Of a stretch of 27,271 bases of DNA, positions 10,401 through 21,700 are shown piece after piece. Where the stretch lies: positions 1 to 27,271 of the forward strand of contig CAJPVJ010000361.1 of assembly GCA_905397405.1 (NCBI GenBank). Reading direction: 5' to 3'. The number at the start of each line of letters is the position of its first letter. The first letter of the stretch is position 1. Below the pieces are notes generated by a model. That model was not told where the DNA came from. It did no database searches and saw only the letters and a program-made list of their open reading frames with translations. The stretch comes from Oppiella nova. Taxonomy: Eukaryota; Arthropoda; Arachnida; Sarcoptiformes; Oppiidae. A program made the position numbers and the translations under genes.

Positions 10401-13400
10401 ATCTGATTCCAGCCGTAATTCAATACATCGCCATTGGACTGAAGAATCTGAAGAACACAATCCAATTGCTTTTGTCGTATATCTGGATGACTGATATATG
10501 ACAGCTCTTGGAGTGGAGACAAAAACATAAACTGCTTCACTGTTCCGGTAGTTTCAGTGTTATCTGCTTCCGTTTCGGGCTTTTCATCCGATTGTGTTTG
10601 AGATAACGTTGACTTCACTTTATTCATTATTAAATCATTAAAAAGTTGGCTACAAAAGCATATTTCAGTAATAGTTACCTAAATTACAGAGGGCTTCGAC
10701 ACCCCATTCACGCATTTTTATGTGCGGATGACTGCAAACTGTTTGATTCAAATCATTTACACTTAAAACAATGTTACGACAAGAATTTATTTATAAAAAC
10801 CTTCTAAGAAGTGAGAAGTGAGTTGTTTCCAAATGATGTCAATTCGGTGTAAGTTAACGATTGCCGTCTCCAACAACTTTGCGATTGCAAACTAACCCAA
10901 TAAATATTTTAAATGTAATTTCTGAGACAATAATTAGTAAGATTATAATTAACACTAACCAGAGATGGCTCCCGATTATTGTATGCAATATCCATTGACT
11001 CCTGAGAAAGTTTGACCAATGCGTTCACCAAATGTAACAGCGATTCAGTTTTTAAATGCCTTTCAATTAAATTTATAAATTAATCAAATGTATAAATAAT
11101 TGACACAAAAAATTAGTGACAAAAACAAAAGGCATTGTTATGTTTGTTAATGTGAATGGTTTTGAGCCCCAATTAATAGCGTTCAGCACTTACTGCGAAC
11201 TTTGAAAGACCTGAGACAACAGATCGCCTACAGAAGCATAGCTGACAGAGCGATAGGGAATGGATAGGGTTTAAAGACAATTAACAGTTATTAATATAAA
11301 TAGCTATCAAAACAGACATTTAACTACATATCCATTCCATGCAAGTAATACTCACTGCGAGGACTCGAACAAACGGGAGAGCATTGTCGACAGTACCGGT
11401 AGGTCAGACATTGCGGCCGTTGTAATTAAAGCATTAGTGGAGGCGCCGGCCTCTGTACCCGCCCGACCAATCTTAAGAGATCCACCATTTGTGGGTTTTA
11501 AACCCAATATCCAAACCAAATGTTGTAAAGTTGTTAGGATTATATGCCACGACTTCTCATTCAACACCGAACCGTGACTATTGGCTACGTTTAGGATTGC
11601 TATCAAATCGTATGAATATTCACATTAAATCGGTTCGCCTTGCAATCAATCTATATCTAAAAGTACATACCATTCATGCACTGAAGGTTCTTTGATGTCA
11701 ACTAAACATAAGAATTGTAGAAAATTTTGTTAATTAAAAATTTTATTATAAGTTTCTAAATGACTGACCAGAACAGGTCCCTGTTGTGCATTTTGTGGCA
11801 GAGATGGTGTGGGCAGTGGCGTTCCCACAGCAATCACCTGTTGTCTGGTTTCACTGGACTCATTAGTACCCAAATAAGAAGCACCGGAAGTGTTGTGAGA
11901 ATTTTGTTGTGAAATCAAATTCGTTATATTAATTGAATCGCTTTTATCTAAACTTGTTGTACGACTAATAGACTTCGAGTTGTTTTCCGACGTTTGACTT
12001 AAGTTTAATACAGAAAGACTATAATTCGGGGGTAAAGACGACTTGCAAATGGATGTCAGGGTTGCATCCCTGGCCTCATCTAACTCATAGATACCGTAGA
12101 GACCGGCTGTAAAACATTTGGAATAAATATAGTTTATTGAAAAACAAATCATTAATAATTTTTACCCAATGTTTTCATTTTACTCAAAATCAATTCAGTC
12201 ACCGACTCATCAGTAGAGGCGTCGAGTAATAGCGAAAATGCGCCCAAAATTCCACAGCAACTGAAAGGATTTCACTTATTATTTAAGTTTCAAAAGTAAA
12301 TCAAATCAAAACTAACGACGCGTTGAGTAGATTCTCGTGAAGAAGTCGCGTCTCTTCACTGAAATTATGAACGGCTTCGATGTGTTCATTGATTTCATTG
12401 CAATTGCTTTGCAAATCAGATTCAATAACATTTGTTAAGCTCTCGACTATCTCTAAAACGCAGGCAAAGGCTGAGGAGAGGCCGTGCCCTTCGGGTGCTG
12501 TCGGGGCCTCTAATTTGTCCAATTGTTCGATGAAGAAGGGCTTGTATTTAATTTTAGTTGTATTGAAAAGCAATGGTATATAAACTCCTCGTAGAAGGAA
12601 AGCCGGGGTCACGCTATTGTTGTTTGACATCGAATTGAGGGACGAGTTCATGGATGAGTTAGAAGAGGTGACAACACTTGGGTTCGAGTTATTGTTATTA
12701 TTGACAATGGATGCGATCAGACTTTGTGTGGTGGATGAGTCCACGAATAGAAACTGAGATTTTATGTAAATACACAACGCGTTCACTATATCTCGGAATA
12801 TCTTTGAACTGTGCGGCTGTCACACAATACAGTAGTTTAGAAAATATTTTATATTCAAATTTAAAGACAAGATTCTTACCTTCATATCATAGAAACGACA
12901 CAAACAGCTGTTTTTAATTAAGATATAGATATATATTAATTTCAAATAATCATTTTATGAACAGAATTTGCTATAATCTATACCTAATAAGATTCGGTTG
13001 AATCATTCGGTACAACGCCTCTAAAGCCATTGAACCTGAATTGCAATAGAAATATAGTTTAGTATATCAATAGGAAATACATGAGAGAAGTCATGCATAC
13101 GTTGCCAAATAGGTTTGTCCGGTTCAAGAGATTTGATTAAAAGTGACAAAAATATTTCACTTTCAGTTATCTACAAACAAATGAGTAGATTTAGTATTAA
13201 TTCTTTAAATTCAACACAATTATCAATACATACAAGCATTGTATAGAATTTCTGAATCAAAACGGAGACGATTCTTAAGAGGCGCACAGTTATGGGCCAA
13301 AAGGGTTTGTCCGCCGTTTGCAATGAGTTTGTTTGCAAATTTATAGTTTGTGTCCGGAGTTTAGTGTTTGGAGAGAATAACTTAATGACTAATTGACAAA

Positions 13401-14675
13401 CTCTTTCTTTCAATAGAAAACTGAATTCTTCGTGCTTTGGGCCAAACATTAAGGCATTAATTCATTGAACTATTCATTCATTAGTAGAATAAATGCAAAC
13501 CTTATAGAAAACATCAGGAAATGCAGAGAATATCAGTTCTAATAATTCTAAACCAAAAGTTCGGGTCATTTCTGTGAGGCCTGTCAACCAAAAGGGTTGC
13601 TCCGCGTTAACCAATTGCACCAAATCCTTAATGTATTCAATTAAATGGCATTCAAAACACTACACAAGAAATATTTCAATCGTTTGAATACTTGGAAAAA
13701 GAAAAAGGCGTCCGAAGCGGCCGGTCGTAAGGAAGTGGGCGTATATTTGCCAGTCTTTATGTCATCAAACTTAATGTCGTGGACTTCGTTGGCTGTCAAA
13801 CAAAATATACAATTGGTTTCAACGAAATCATAGAAAGTGAATAATGACTCACATTCTGCTGGTATTTGGTCTTCGGTTTGGACCCTTTCGAAGACAGCGG
13901 ACACCAGTTGTCTAATAGTAGCCGACGCCGTGTTATTAGTGGTCGAGTTCTTTGTGAAGTGAAGCCGAAAGCATAGGGACAGCGCTTTCGCCAAACTCTC
14001 GCTCTTAACTAAACTGTTTGTTGTGATCAATAAAGTGATGGTTTGTAAAAGTCTTAGCTCTTCGACACCACTTTCCATCAAATTCCACAAACAGTTCAAC
14101 AGATTATTTGCCGCAGTCTATGAGACAGTAAATTACATTTTAATTGCAATAAAATGAGTGCAAATGGTATTGTATTCCTATATTTAATCCTTAACTAAGT
14201 TTGCATTTGAAAGCCTATTTATTTAGTAAAGTGCATTTGTCAAAAAGGTGCAAGCTTATTTTATCAGATAGATGTTTGTGTGATATGATTGCAACTATAG
14301 TGCAGACAATGACCTGAGACACGGCCTCAAAGTTGATGAGCTTATGGATGGCGTTGAGTGAGATCTGAACCATTTTAGACACTTTGGTATCGCATCCCAT
14401 GAAAAACGGTTCCATAATCTCCGCGCTTTCCGTCATCAAAGCCATCCTCAGGTTTGGCTGTCGTTTGCAAACACTTCTGATTTTAACGATTCCCGACTCC
14501 GAGGCCTTCAGACACAACACAATCGCCATCAATATTATGGTCAACACAACACGAAATCAATGGTTACCTCTTTGACGGGCGAGTGCTTCTTCTTGGCCTC
14601 GGCGGCCAACTGATGATAGCTCTGCTCAACACTCTCCAGAAGTTTGCGATCATTTGGACTCAATTCGGTGGACAT
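7495..14675 (-). CDS. Mon2: MON2 homologue, Golgi/endosome trafficking regulator (26 exons)
   Basis: Large scaffold related to the non-catalytic parts of BIG/GBF Arf-GEFs; known MON2 proteins act at Golgi and endosomes with Dopey in retrograde traffic and lack a Sec7 domain. All exons are in phase: 14568-14675, 14314-14505, 13692-14117, 13501-13626, 13234-13434, 13101-13170, 12984-13035, 12880-12907, 12317-12816, 12166-12260, 11769-12106, 11671-11701, 11356-11599, 11194-11241 (cassette), 10960-11059, 10801-10891, 10679-10738, 10044-10617, 9450-9974, 9217-9393, 8903-9147, 8785-8840, 8581-8718, 8386-8503, 8065-8319, 7495-8000. This gives 1767 residues (1751 without the cassette), close to human MON2 at about 1717. 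Hallmarks in order: [109 protein letters not shown]. Start ATG 14675 opens [18 protein letters not shown]. An Asn/Ser-rich low-complexity stretch lies in exon 9. Exon 8 is only 28 bp. Confidence 0.97.
11194..11241 (-). other. Mon2: 48-bp cassette-like exon of MON2
   Basis: This is bounded by a TGTCAG acceptor and a GTAAGT donor. The exon before it (11356-11599) and this exon both end in phase 2 with ...TCGCA, so either can join the next exon (11059) in frame. It encodes [16 protein letters not shown], which resembles the end of the preceding exon ([13 protein letters not shown]). Human MON2, as I recall it, runs straight from FESSQ to YLDDVSLHHL with no such insert. It is probably a duplicated, optionally used exon. 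Confidence 0.65.
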
Positions 14676-15204
14676 GTCTTCGGCAGCAGAAATGTCTCCC
14701 CAAAGGAGTTGTTGTCAACAAAAATCAACTTCTGGTTTGGTTTCGGTCTATATATTTGGGACTCAAGTGACGCACCACTTCAGGCGTGAATCACAGCAAT
14801 TGCGTCCAATTCATGGCACACGTGTGGACGCGTGCGATGACAGCTCAAGACTGGATCCAATCTAACGGTGATTACAATGACAGCACTGATTAGTAAATAG
14901 TTGTTGACATGAGTTGTTCACAATGCGTGGACTCAGTGCTCAACCAATGGGTTAACCCATACTATGATGGAAAGTGACACATCATGTCATTCAGGCATTC
15001 AGTCAACAAAACATATGATTCACGCAATCAATGAGTTCACAAAATACGTGCACTCATTGGTGGGGGGAGTGAGTGAACGGCCCTTTAAAGTTAAAACTTG
15101 AGGTCCAAACACGAGTCAGTGTCGAGTTGAGCGCTTGAGTCGCGGTTTTGATTGTTTTTGAGTCAATAATTGTGTTTAACGTTCAAAATGCGTTCAATAC
15201 ATGC

Positions 15205-15250
15205 ATGTAATCATGTAATCATTACATTGTAATGTAATGTAATGTAATGT
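15205..15250. repeat. TGTAA microsatellite with a perfect palindrome
   Basis: ATGTAATCATGTAATCATTACATTG is followed by about four TGTAA units. The core ATGTAATCATTACAT is nearly self-complementary and could form a small hairpin. It lies about 200 bp upstream of the DUF2828 start. Confidence 0.75.
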
Positions 15251-15290
15251 ATTCACCACTAGCTGTAAGGGGTGTCACCATTGAGTGCAA

Positions 15291-15344
15291 CCAATAGACA
15301 CTGTGTTTGACAGAGGATTGCATGCATTCATTGCAAACCAATAG
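15291..15344 (+). promoter_or_regulatory. Two CCAAT boxes upstream of the DUF2828 gene
   Basis: CCAATAGAC occurs at 15291 and 15338, each preceded by a TGCAA run, 47 bp apart and about 115-160 bp before the start codon. Repeated CCAAT boxes at this distance fit an NF-Y type promoter. Motif-based only. Confidence 0.4.
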
Positions 15345-15451
15345 ACCAGTGATTATGTGAACGTTAGATACACGACAGACAGACATACAGTCAGTCACTA
15401 AGACTCGCACTTTCATAGCTATTATCACTGACGAAGACATCGGTGGTAGAG

Positions 15452-17370
15452 ATGTCCGGAAGAATGCTAACTGAGAACAAAGCGCCCACTTTTGGGACCA
15501 CAACCGACGCCAGACTCGACTTCTTCTTCCACATCACAGAAGACGCCAAAAGAGACCTAACTCTGGATCTGTTGAAGAAGTCGTGGAAACAGCACCCGTT
15601 GGACACACTGAAGCTGATCGCGTATCTGAGGGACTGTCGCAATGGGAAAGGCATCCGAAATCAGTACCAAATGTGTCTGTCATTTCTGTTTTCGCGCCAC
15701 TTCAAGACACTGATGGCTAATATGAAGGAATTGGTGGCCTTTGGCTATTGGAAGGATCCGCTCGTTCTGCTGATGGTTATCCTCTTTGACTTCATTCCCG
15801 ACTATTTGGCCAAAGATGACGGTCGCAGACGAACCACTCCGCGGGAGCCGAAGAACTCGTTTCCCAAATACGATAGACTCGTCTTAAGGGGTCTCCGAAA
15901 AGATAAACTTAAGCGCAGGAAAGAGATGCAAAGGAAGGCTAAGGAGGCGCTGAAGGGTGGCTCAGGGGGTGAGACAACTGAGTCATCAGATGTGGAGATG
16001 TTGGACACAGAGAATGAAGAGGTCGTGCAAACGGTTCCCACCAGAAGTCAGGCGTTGATACAAAAGCGAAGAGATTTCGCGCGAAAGCGCTTTGAATGCG
16101 ACCACAAATTCCGCGCTCTTTTTGATGAAGTTGTGGATCTGTTCGCCAATCAATTGGTGTCCGATTTGGAGGCAATGGCTAGAGATGTGAAATCGATATC
16201 ACTGGCGGGGAAATGGGCGCCCACTAACGGACACCACTTCGATAAGTATCTCTCTATAAGTCAATCGATTGCCACAGAGTTGTGGCGGAGGATGAAAAAG
16301 GATGAGCCGATTGGCGACACGAAACTCGTGTCCGACTTCTATCAGAAGGAAGTCTGCGCTCCTCTTCGCAAATATCTGAAGATTCCTGAGGTGTATATGG
16401 CGTCCAACAAGTGGTCAGACATTTGGTACAATCGCGTTGCGTCCAAATGTATGCAAAAGAATAAGTCTTTGTTTATAAAACACGATAAACCGAGGTTTGA
16501 AGAGTACTTGAACTCCAAGACTACCATTTCTGGCGCTGTCCTAAAGCCCGTGGAAATGGTGCACAATGCGTATCAGTATTCTGTGGTCACTCTCGGGGAG
16601 CTCGAAGACCCTAATTTTAAACTCGAGATGGAAGTGCTGGAGAAACAATGGCTCTCACTCTGTGAGGACATTAAGAAAAAGGGTATGATTTGTATGAATT
16701 GGTTTGAAATGATGTGAAAATCTAATGTATTGTCTTTTCTATAGGCGGAGGTCTGTTTGATAATGCGATCGCTGTGTGCGATGTGAGCGGATCCATGAAC
16801 GGGACGCCTATGGATGCGGCCATTGGTCTCACTATTCTAGTCATGTATTTATCGCGAGAGCCGTGGAATTCAATGTGCATTACTTTCCACGAGAGCCCAT
16901 CCATCCATGTGGTGGACCCTAAACTGACTTTCATAGAGAAACTGCGATCCCTTCAGAACATGAGTTGGGGCGGAACTACTAATTTAAATCTAGTCTTTGA
17001 TTTGATTCTGAATAAAGCAGTGGAACAGCGCCTGACGAACGATCAGTTGCCTAAAGTGCTGATTGTGTTCACGGATATGGAGTTTAGCACTGCTTTTCAT
17101 GGCGCAGATCTCACTAACTTCGAGGCCGCTAAACAGCGGTTTGAGAGGAAAGGCTATAAGTTGCCGCCAATTGTCTTCTGGAATCTGAGAGCTTCGCCCT
17201 CAACGCCCGTCCAAACCAATGAATTGGGAGCCGCACTGCTCTCGGGTTACTCCGGACAACAGCTGCAACTACTCCTCAAAACGACTGACATGGAGAAGAT
17301 AACCCCCTTTTCGATGATGCGATCGGCTATCGATAACAAGCGCTATAATGGCCTTAAAATTGTTGATTAA
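15452..17370 (+). CDS. DUF2828 family protein with C-terminal VWA-like domain
   Basis: Two exons, 15452-16682 and 16745-17370, split by a 62-bp GT-AG intron with matching phase, give 618 residues. The N-terminal part (KAPTFGTTTDARLDFFFH, then YLRDCRNGKGIR) is the helical region typical of DUF2828. Residues about 150-200 form a charged linker (Lys/Arg-rich, then acidic). The C-terminal third is VWA-like with a full MIDAS: D423-x-S425-x-S427 in CDVSGSM, a Thr in WGGTTNL (488-489), and D521 in FTDMEF. DUF2828 proteins are common in plants, fungi and some protists, and their cellular role is unknown; they resemble TROVE/Ro-type proteins in layout (helical repeat plus VWA). I chose ATG 15452 because the upstream in-frame codon at 15443 is GTG. 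The ORF is GC-richer than its flanks, like the other genes here. The intron argues it is a settled eukaryotic gene, not a bacterial contaminant. Confidence 0.88.
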
Positions 17371-18741
17371 ACTATGAATTAAGTGATAATACAATTTAAT
17401 TAACCTTTAATAATATGATATTAATTTGTTATAAATTTCAATTAATCATGTAATTAACACACGCACACAAAGTTATAAAATTATATTTTTATATTTTCTA
17501 TTGAATTGTTTAAATTAATATAATGAGATTATATTTGTTCTCAGATTTATTATAATTAATATTATATTCTATTAATAAATAAATAATATGTTTGAATTGA
17601 TTTAATTGTTATTGATTTCCACCTTATATTAAAGTTTTATAATTTAAACTGGCAATTAACTTTATTCTGCTAGTCATTAAATATAAAATAGCAACCATGG
17701 GTTAAACTCGAAAATTGGTGTAATTCTTAATGAATTCCAATCTCATTGATTAGAACCTTGGTGATTTTCATAACGGGTCACTTTATTTCGTAAATATTAC
17801 GTGATCAACTTACTGTAAGAAATCATTTTAAACCGCAATTACATTAAATGAAGTAAACATGTATTTAACAAAAAAAAACTTTATTTTTATTTCAAATCAT
17901 TTCAATTCAAGTAATTTTAAACGGAAGACAAATCAAAAACTGAATAAAATTGATTCATTTTACAGTTTATAGGAATGTAATGCAAAAACACATCAAATAT
18001 TCAATCAGTCGTTGAAAACAAATTTGGAAATATTTACACAAATTTGCAAACAAACCAAAATTCTTGTACAATAATTGAATAGATGAATAACTGTTTTTCA
18101 AACATTATTGAATCAAATCATTTGTTTTTACAAAAGTGTATTTTATAGTAAAAAATTATTTCATCTGAATAATATTCAATGTATCTTAAATATTATTTAA
18201 GTTATTGTTAAGCAAAAATATCCATCGATTGTATTCAAGAATAAATGTATTCGTGAATGAATTACATATTGATTTTAATTACAATTCTTTGTGTGAATCG
18301 AAAAACCAAAATAACTTAAATTAAAATAAAAAACTAAGAAAAATTAAAATCTAAACGTTTAAAAATTATTCATTAAGTTTCAACTTTAAACGATATTAAG
18401 AGTAAACAAAAAAATTCAAAAGAATTTTAATTAAAATAATATCAAAAAGTTTGGTGAAAATGAGATTCTTTTGAATGTAACTGATGTTTGATTGAAAATA
18501 TGATTATATATTGAGTTGTTTGGATGTAATATATAATCAAACAGTGAATTAATTTGCGAATAATTTAATAAAATATGTACAAAAAGTAGCCTAAAATTCA
18601 ATGACTATATCAAAGATTAGTCACTTCTTTATCATTCAATTCTTGGTTGAGTCGGACTCTGAGGGTCACGTTCTATATCGGCAGTAAGAGCATCTACACA
18701 AACTCAACTCATCACGACAACCTCAACAAGTTTCTCGGGTC
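17371..18741. other. Convergent 3' intergenic region (DUF2828 / SLC34)
   Basis: About 1.4 kb of strongly AT-rich DNA holding the 3' ends of two convergent genes. AATAAA occurs at 17574-17579, about 205 nt after the DUF2828 stop, and is a candidate poly(A) signal. Nothing coding is seen. Confidence 0.65.
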
Positions 18742-21700
18742 TTATACCTCGACACTGACTAACCACCGGTGTAACTCCCGTGACTGGGCGGCGGCGTCGT
18801 GTCGGGACTGATCGCCCGCACAACAGGCCAGACACGCGAACCTCTCCACTAATTTGGCTATAATTTCGTCGATCGGTTCCAATGAGTGCATCCAAAGCGG
18901 CAGAAAATTCCAGTTTTGCAACTTTAGGGGCAAAAGACTTCGTCTCTTGTGTTGTATTAGATTTATCACAATTACGATGAAACAGACCAATAGAAACGGT
19001 CCGCCAATGCCTACCAGAGCCCACGTGCCGGTCAGTGACAGCGAGAACACAGTTAACGGCAATAAGAAGAACATTGATATTAAGTAGAAGACACTAAACC
19101 ACCGGTATTTGGCTGTTATGTTGCCCAACATGCGGGCCAAGCCTATCGGCCATCGCATCCACGGAATCGGATAAAAGATGAGAATACCAGAGATATTGAA
19201 GAATAGGTGACAGAATGCCAGTTGAAGAGTGCTCTTCAAACTGCTCGAGTCGGCCGCCAGAGCCGCCAAAATGCCTGTCATCGAGAATATCATAGAAATA
19301 TTGTGAAAAACATATTCCCGTTTGAAATGTTTTATGATTTTTGAAAATGGTTTTAATTGCAGAAAGTGTTATGCATTTAAATAGATATAGCATCAGACCT
19401 GTAGTAGTGGTGCCAATATTAGATCCCAGAGTCAAGGGATACATCCTTTCTAAAGATATCACTCCAATGCCAGCCAATGGGGTGAGCGCTGAAGTGAATA
19501 TTGAACTACTTTGCACTAAAATAGTGAGAATACATCCGACAAGTATTGCCAAATAGTTGACTAATATTGAATACGGGAACTGATAGTCTCTATTCATTGT
19601 CTTCTTTATGACGATTGCTATCTGTCCCCTAAAATGCATATTTCAAGTTATTTTCATTTCCATTGCCTTTTTTATGTGTTTCACTAGAAATGCCTTCAAC
19701 TTACTTAAGCATAGAGTGAAGCAATTTAACCATTAAGACGAGACAACCGCACAGAACCACCAGTGAAAGGGCCAGTAATACAACACCAGTAATAGAGTCA
19801 CTCAGATTCAGTTGGTAAAAGAGTGAATTGCCTGCAAATTAGTCCTATCTTTAGTATGTTTTATACCTTTCATTCATTATAGTTTTCAAATATACTCTCA
19901 TTTAGAGTAATTAACGTTCAATTATAGACTATCTATTCATCAAGTTATGGCAATGGCATTGAAAAACAGACCTTTTTTAATGAGAGATTGTGTGACATTA
20001 CTCGAGTCGTGACCACTCGCTATTTGGTCCAAAACTTTCTTATCCAGCTTTACATACGAAATAAAAACACAATATTAATCATTAAATTATGTAATCAATA
20101 TAATAAATGTAATACAATAATCAGTTTCGCCTAACATTTAAACTTTGAGTTCAAATAACATTGAACATATAAATACTGTATAATACGAAAGTTCTTTAAC
20201 TAAAAAAATGTCACAAAAAACTTTATCAGCATATTATTCATTCGCACAGAACTTTTTAAATAATTGTTATTTAATGTATTATGCGGTATAAATAGTATGT
20301 AGAGTACTATTGTCAATAGTCTATTGATTTAGAAACTTTATTGTTAAATTAATGTTTTATAATTCTGTATTTGATATAAGTTACTATACAGTATACTGTA
20401 CCATTATTTGGCTGTCATATAAATAAATAAAAACTAAAAAAACTAAAAAAAAGTAGAGTCTAGATTTATAGGTTATTCAATATGCTAATAGACTGTTTAT
20501 ATACTTAATTAATGCATAATTGTTTTCAATTAGCAAAAATATCAATTAATTAATTTGATTAATTTGCCTAAATTATTCTGGTGGATAGCGTGAATATGGC
20601 TAACTGATAAATGAACTGTTTCCATTATAGCTCATGATAAACCAATTTACATTAAAAGTATTGAATATTGTTCGCAAAATATCACTTTTGATGAGTGACT
20701 GCATATCTCTGTGGCCATCGCTAACACTTAATATAAATATTTTAGAAAAGTCTCATTTCATGAAAAGGAGGGATTAAACCGTAATATTTGTGACGCATAC
20801 GGCTTATGATCTTAAGATCCAGTTTATATTTATACCGTAGACTCAAATATACGAACTTAACACATTTAAAATAAGTAATTAATATGTTTTCTCACTAAAC
20901 AAACTTAACAAGTCTTTAAAAAACAAAGTTTCAATTCCAGTAACTCTCCTGCTTACAGGACTTTTGGTCAATTTACTATAAAATACTTGACCTTTGATAG
21001 AAAAGAGATAAGAGTTTAATAGTACTAAATACATGTAATAAATGTAAAATCTTAGGGAATATCCCAATCATATCATCAAGTGTTATCTAAAGGTAAGAAT
21101 GTCCTCCAAATGTAAAGAATTTATTAATTTATGAATTCTTTTAAATTATCAATTTTAAAATTCTTTCCATTCGGGTATTACTATTGAAAGGTGTTATGCA
21201 ATAAATTATGAAATTATTTCTAAAAATATGCAAAAATTATATTCAGAATATTCTACCCCAATAATTGAGCATTAAATTAAAAACTAAGAAGGCTAAGTAT
21301 TATTATACAGTATATTACAAGTGATTTATATAAGCTAGCAAAAATTCTTACGATTAAGGTTAACCGAAAGGAAAGTAAATTAATTATCAGTGAAGTACAC
21401 GTCGGGTATATAGAAACCGTCTGGGAGTATCTCCGGTGATTTAGTCATTTTCTCAGTTTTGGACTACATTACGTTCACTGGCTCAGAATTTGGAGCATAA
21501 GTGAGACATAGAGTGTTCACGTGTTGTCGAAATACAGTACAGGATGTCTACTATAGTATGAGCTGATTGTTACTCAAGAAATCAATACTTATATACAGAA
21601 TGTCTGTACGACTAGTCTATGAAATACAGTAAAACCGTATAAAAGTAGCGAAGAGCTGACGTATCCGTCATTTCAGGCGCATTGCAGCATAAGTACGTTA

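Larger units (their letters stand above)
14676..15451. promoter_or_regulatory. Divergent promoter region between MON2 and the DUF2828 gene
   Basis: 776 bp separate the two start codons, which point away from each other, so both 5' UTRs and core promoters must lie here. On the DUF2828 side there are two CCAAT boxes in near-identical context. A TGTAA pentamer repeat with a palindrome sits near 15205-15250. I found no convincing TATA box on either side. Confidence 0.55.

Noticed and set aside
10618-10678. Apparent phase break in MON2 at a TTTTGTAG acceptor near 10651
   Set aside because: That AG would leave a 28-bp intron, too short. The in-frame acceptor AATAAAG at 10618-10619 gives a normal 61-bp intron and the conserved residues NLVKSTL.
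15443-15451. Upstream start for the DUF2828 protein
   Set aside because: The codon at 15443 is GTG, not ATG; ATG 15452 is the first usable start and gives the conserved N-terminus.
21395-21470. Short minus-strand frame MTKSPEILPDGFYIPDVY as an alternative first exon of SLC34
   Set aside because: No donor site follows before the stop codon and no promoter is evident; kept only as a note in the intron entry.
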